From the NCBI GenBank assembly GCA_965214305.1, contig OZ243949.1, positions 2,294,001 through 2,358,000 of the forward strand: DNA of 64,000 nt, in the 5' to 3' direction. Made by a program: the position numbers and the translations under genes. Positions within the stretch are counted from its first letter, which is position 1. Every line of letters starts with the position of its first letter. Positions 63,657 to 64,000 of this stretch are shown one piece after another. The notes beneath the pieces were generated by a model. The model was not told the DNA's origin. It made no database searches and worked only from the letters and a program-made list of their open reading frames with translations. This DNA is from Azophilus sp965214305. GTDB taxonomy: Bacteria; Pseudomonadota; Gammaproteobacteria; Pseudomonadales; Azotimanducaceae.

Positions 63657-63920
63657 ATGCGGGTTGAAATCGCTTACGGCACCGCCGACGGTCAGGCTCT
63701 GGTTGGCTTGGAGGTCGAAGACGGCGCAACAGTTTCCGATGTACTGCAAGCAGCCGGGCATATTCCCCCATTTTGCCATCTCCCCTTGGCGATGATGCCC
63801 GTTGGCGTGTTCGGTCAACCGGTTGGCCGAGACGCCGTTCTGAAAGCGGGTGATCGAGTGGAACTGTACCGGCCGTTAGTGATGGATCCAAAGGAAGCGC
63901 GGCGGCTCAGGGCGGGATAA
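63657..63920 (+). CDS. rnfH: RnfH-family ubiquitin-like protein
   Basis: 87 residues: VEIAYGTADGQALVGLEVEDGATVSDVLQAAG, VGVFGQPVGRDAVLKAGDRVELYRPL and DPKEARR are the UPF0125/RnfH pattern (beta-grasp fold). Function unknown. It is commonly near smpB; the ratA gene that usually accompanies it is not between them here. ATG at 63657 gives the normal start. An F1-like GGCTCCTAG lies at 63609-63617. Confidence 0.92.
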   Translation: MRVEIAYGTADGQALVGLEVEDGATVSDVLQAAGHIPPFCHLPLAMMPVGVFGQPVGRDAVLKAGDRVELYRPLVMDPKEARRLRAG

Positions 63921-63940
63921 CGAATCATGTCAATCACTTT

Positions 63941-63967
63941 CCACCGCGGAAATTGTTCCTGCGGTGG
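63941..63967. terminator. Hairpin downstream of rnfH
   Basis: CCACCGCGGA and TCCTGCGGTGG form a stem of about 10 pairs with one bulge. There is no T-run, so it is at best a weak or Rho-assisted terminator. After it the window ends at 64000 without a supported gene. Confidence 0.35.
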
Positions 63968-64000
63968 GCGCGGGCCATGAACGAAGTAATTCGGGGTTTG

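Noticed and set aside
63977..64000. Possible gene start ATGAACGAAGTAATTCGG at the right edge
   Set aside because: Only eight codons are visible and no Shine-Dalgarno precedes it.

Overview
The window is chromosomal DNA of a gammaproteobacterium. The order gshB-tonB-yqgE-ruvX-pilT-yggS-proC-yggT-metX-metW-(DUF4426)-rdgB-hemW-trmB, then rpoH-ftsX-ftsE-ftsY, rsmD-coaD and mutM-rpmG-rpmB, is the housekeeping arrangement familiar from Pseudomonas and related orders. No rRNA, tRNA or 16S signal is present, so nothing finer than class is claimed. The DNA is GC-rich by eye, with GTG and TTG starts in use.

Layout. 1-14.3 kb: class Ia ribonucleotide reductase (nrdB start, nrdA), glycerol kinase, a phosphotransferase, a MerR regulator bracketed by two candidate C-rich small RNAs, acyl-CoA ligase, dgkA, a crotonase, rsmE, gshB and tonB. 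14.3-18.9 kb: an accessory block holding a truncated HNH (DUF1524) nuclease, a RelE-like/UvrD helicase fusion and an AAA ATPase with ankyrin repeats. 19-35.7 kb: the conserved core run (AlgH/RuvX, PilT, PLP homeostasis and proline synthesis, methionine synthesis, nucleotide cleanup, HemW, TrmB, sigma-32, FtsEX, FtsY, RsmD, CoaD), interrupted at 21.6-22.9 kb by a lone AAA ATPase. rpoH carries a perfect CIRCE element. 36-39.2 kb: radC, a decayed methyltransferase/BglII-type restriction pair, then mutM-rpmG-rpmB. 39.3-45.1 kb: a TauD-type dioxygenase, an apparently intact EcoRII-type restriction-modification pair and a double CaiB/BaiF CoA-transferase. 45.3-51.1 kb: a 1738-residue autotransporter-like surface protein with Calx-beta-like modules and a four-copy unidentified repeat. 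51.5-63.9 kb: APC permease plus class III aminotransferase, TPR-sulfotransferase, TonB-dependent receptor, luciferase-like monooxygenase, amidase, smpB, a sodium-dependent transporter and rnfH.

A striking trait is the load of short intergenic palindromic repeats. I separate at least six families (called F1-F6 here) plus a further insertion-like element. Some touch gene ends. F1 ends carry the in-frame stop codon of rsmE, the MerR gene and pilT. F5 ends carry the Shine-Dalgarno and ATG of ftsX, the TPR-sulfotransferase and smpB. Where conserved gene order is broken by accessory genes, such repeats usually lie at the edges.

The best candidates for something undescribed are the pair of three-way-junction RNAs with C-rich loops around the MerR gene, the AAA-ankyrin plus RelE-helicase gene pair, the repeat-supplied start and stop codons, and the repeat module of the surface protein. 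All functional statements come from reading motifs; no database search was possible.
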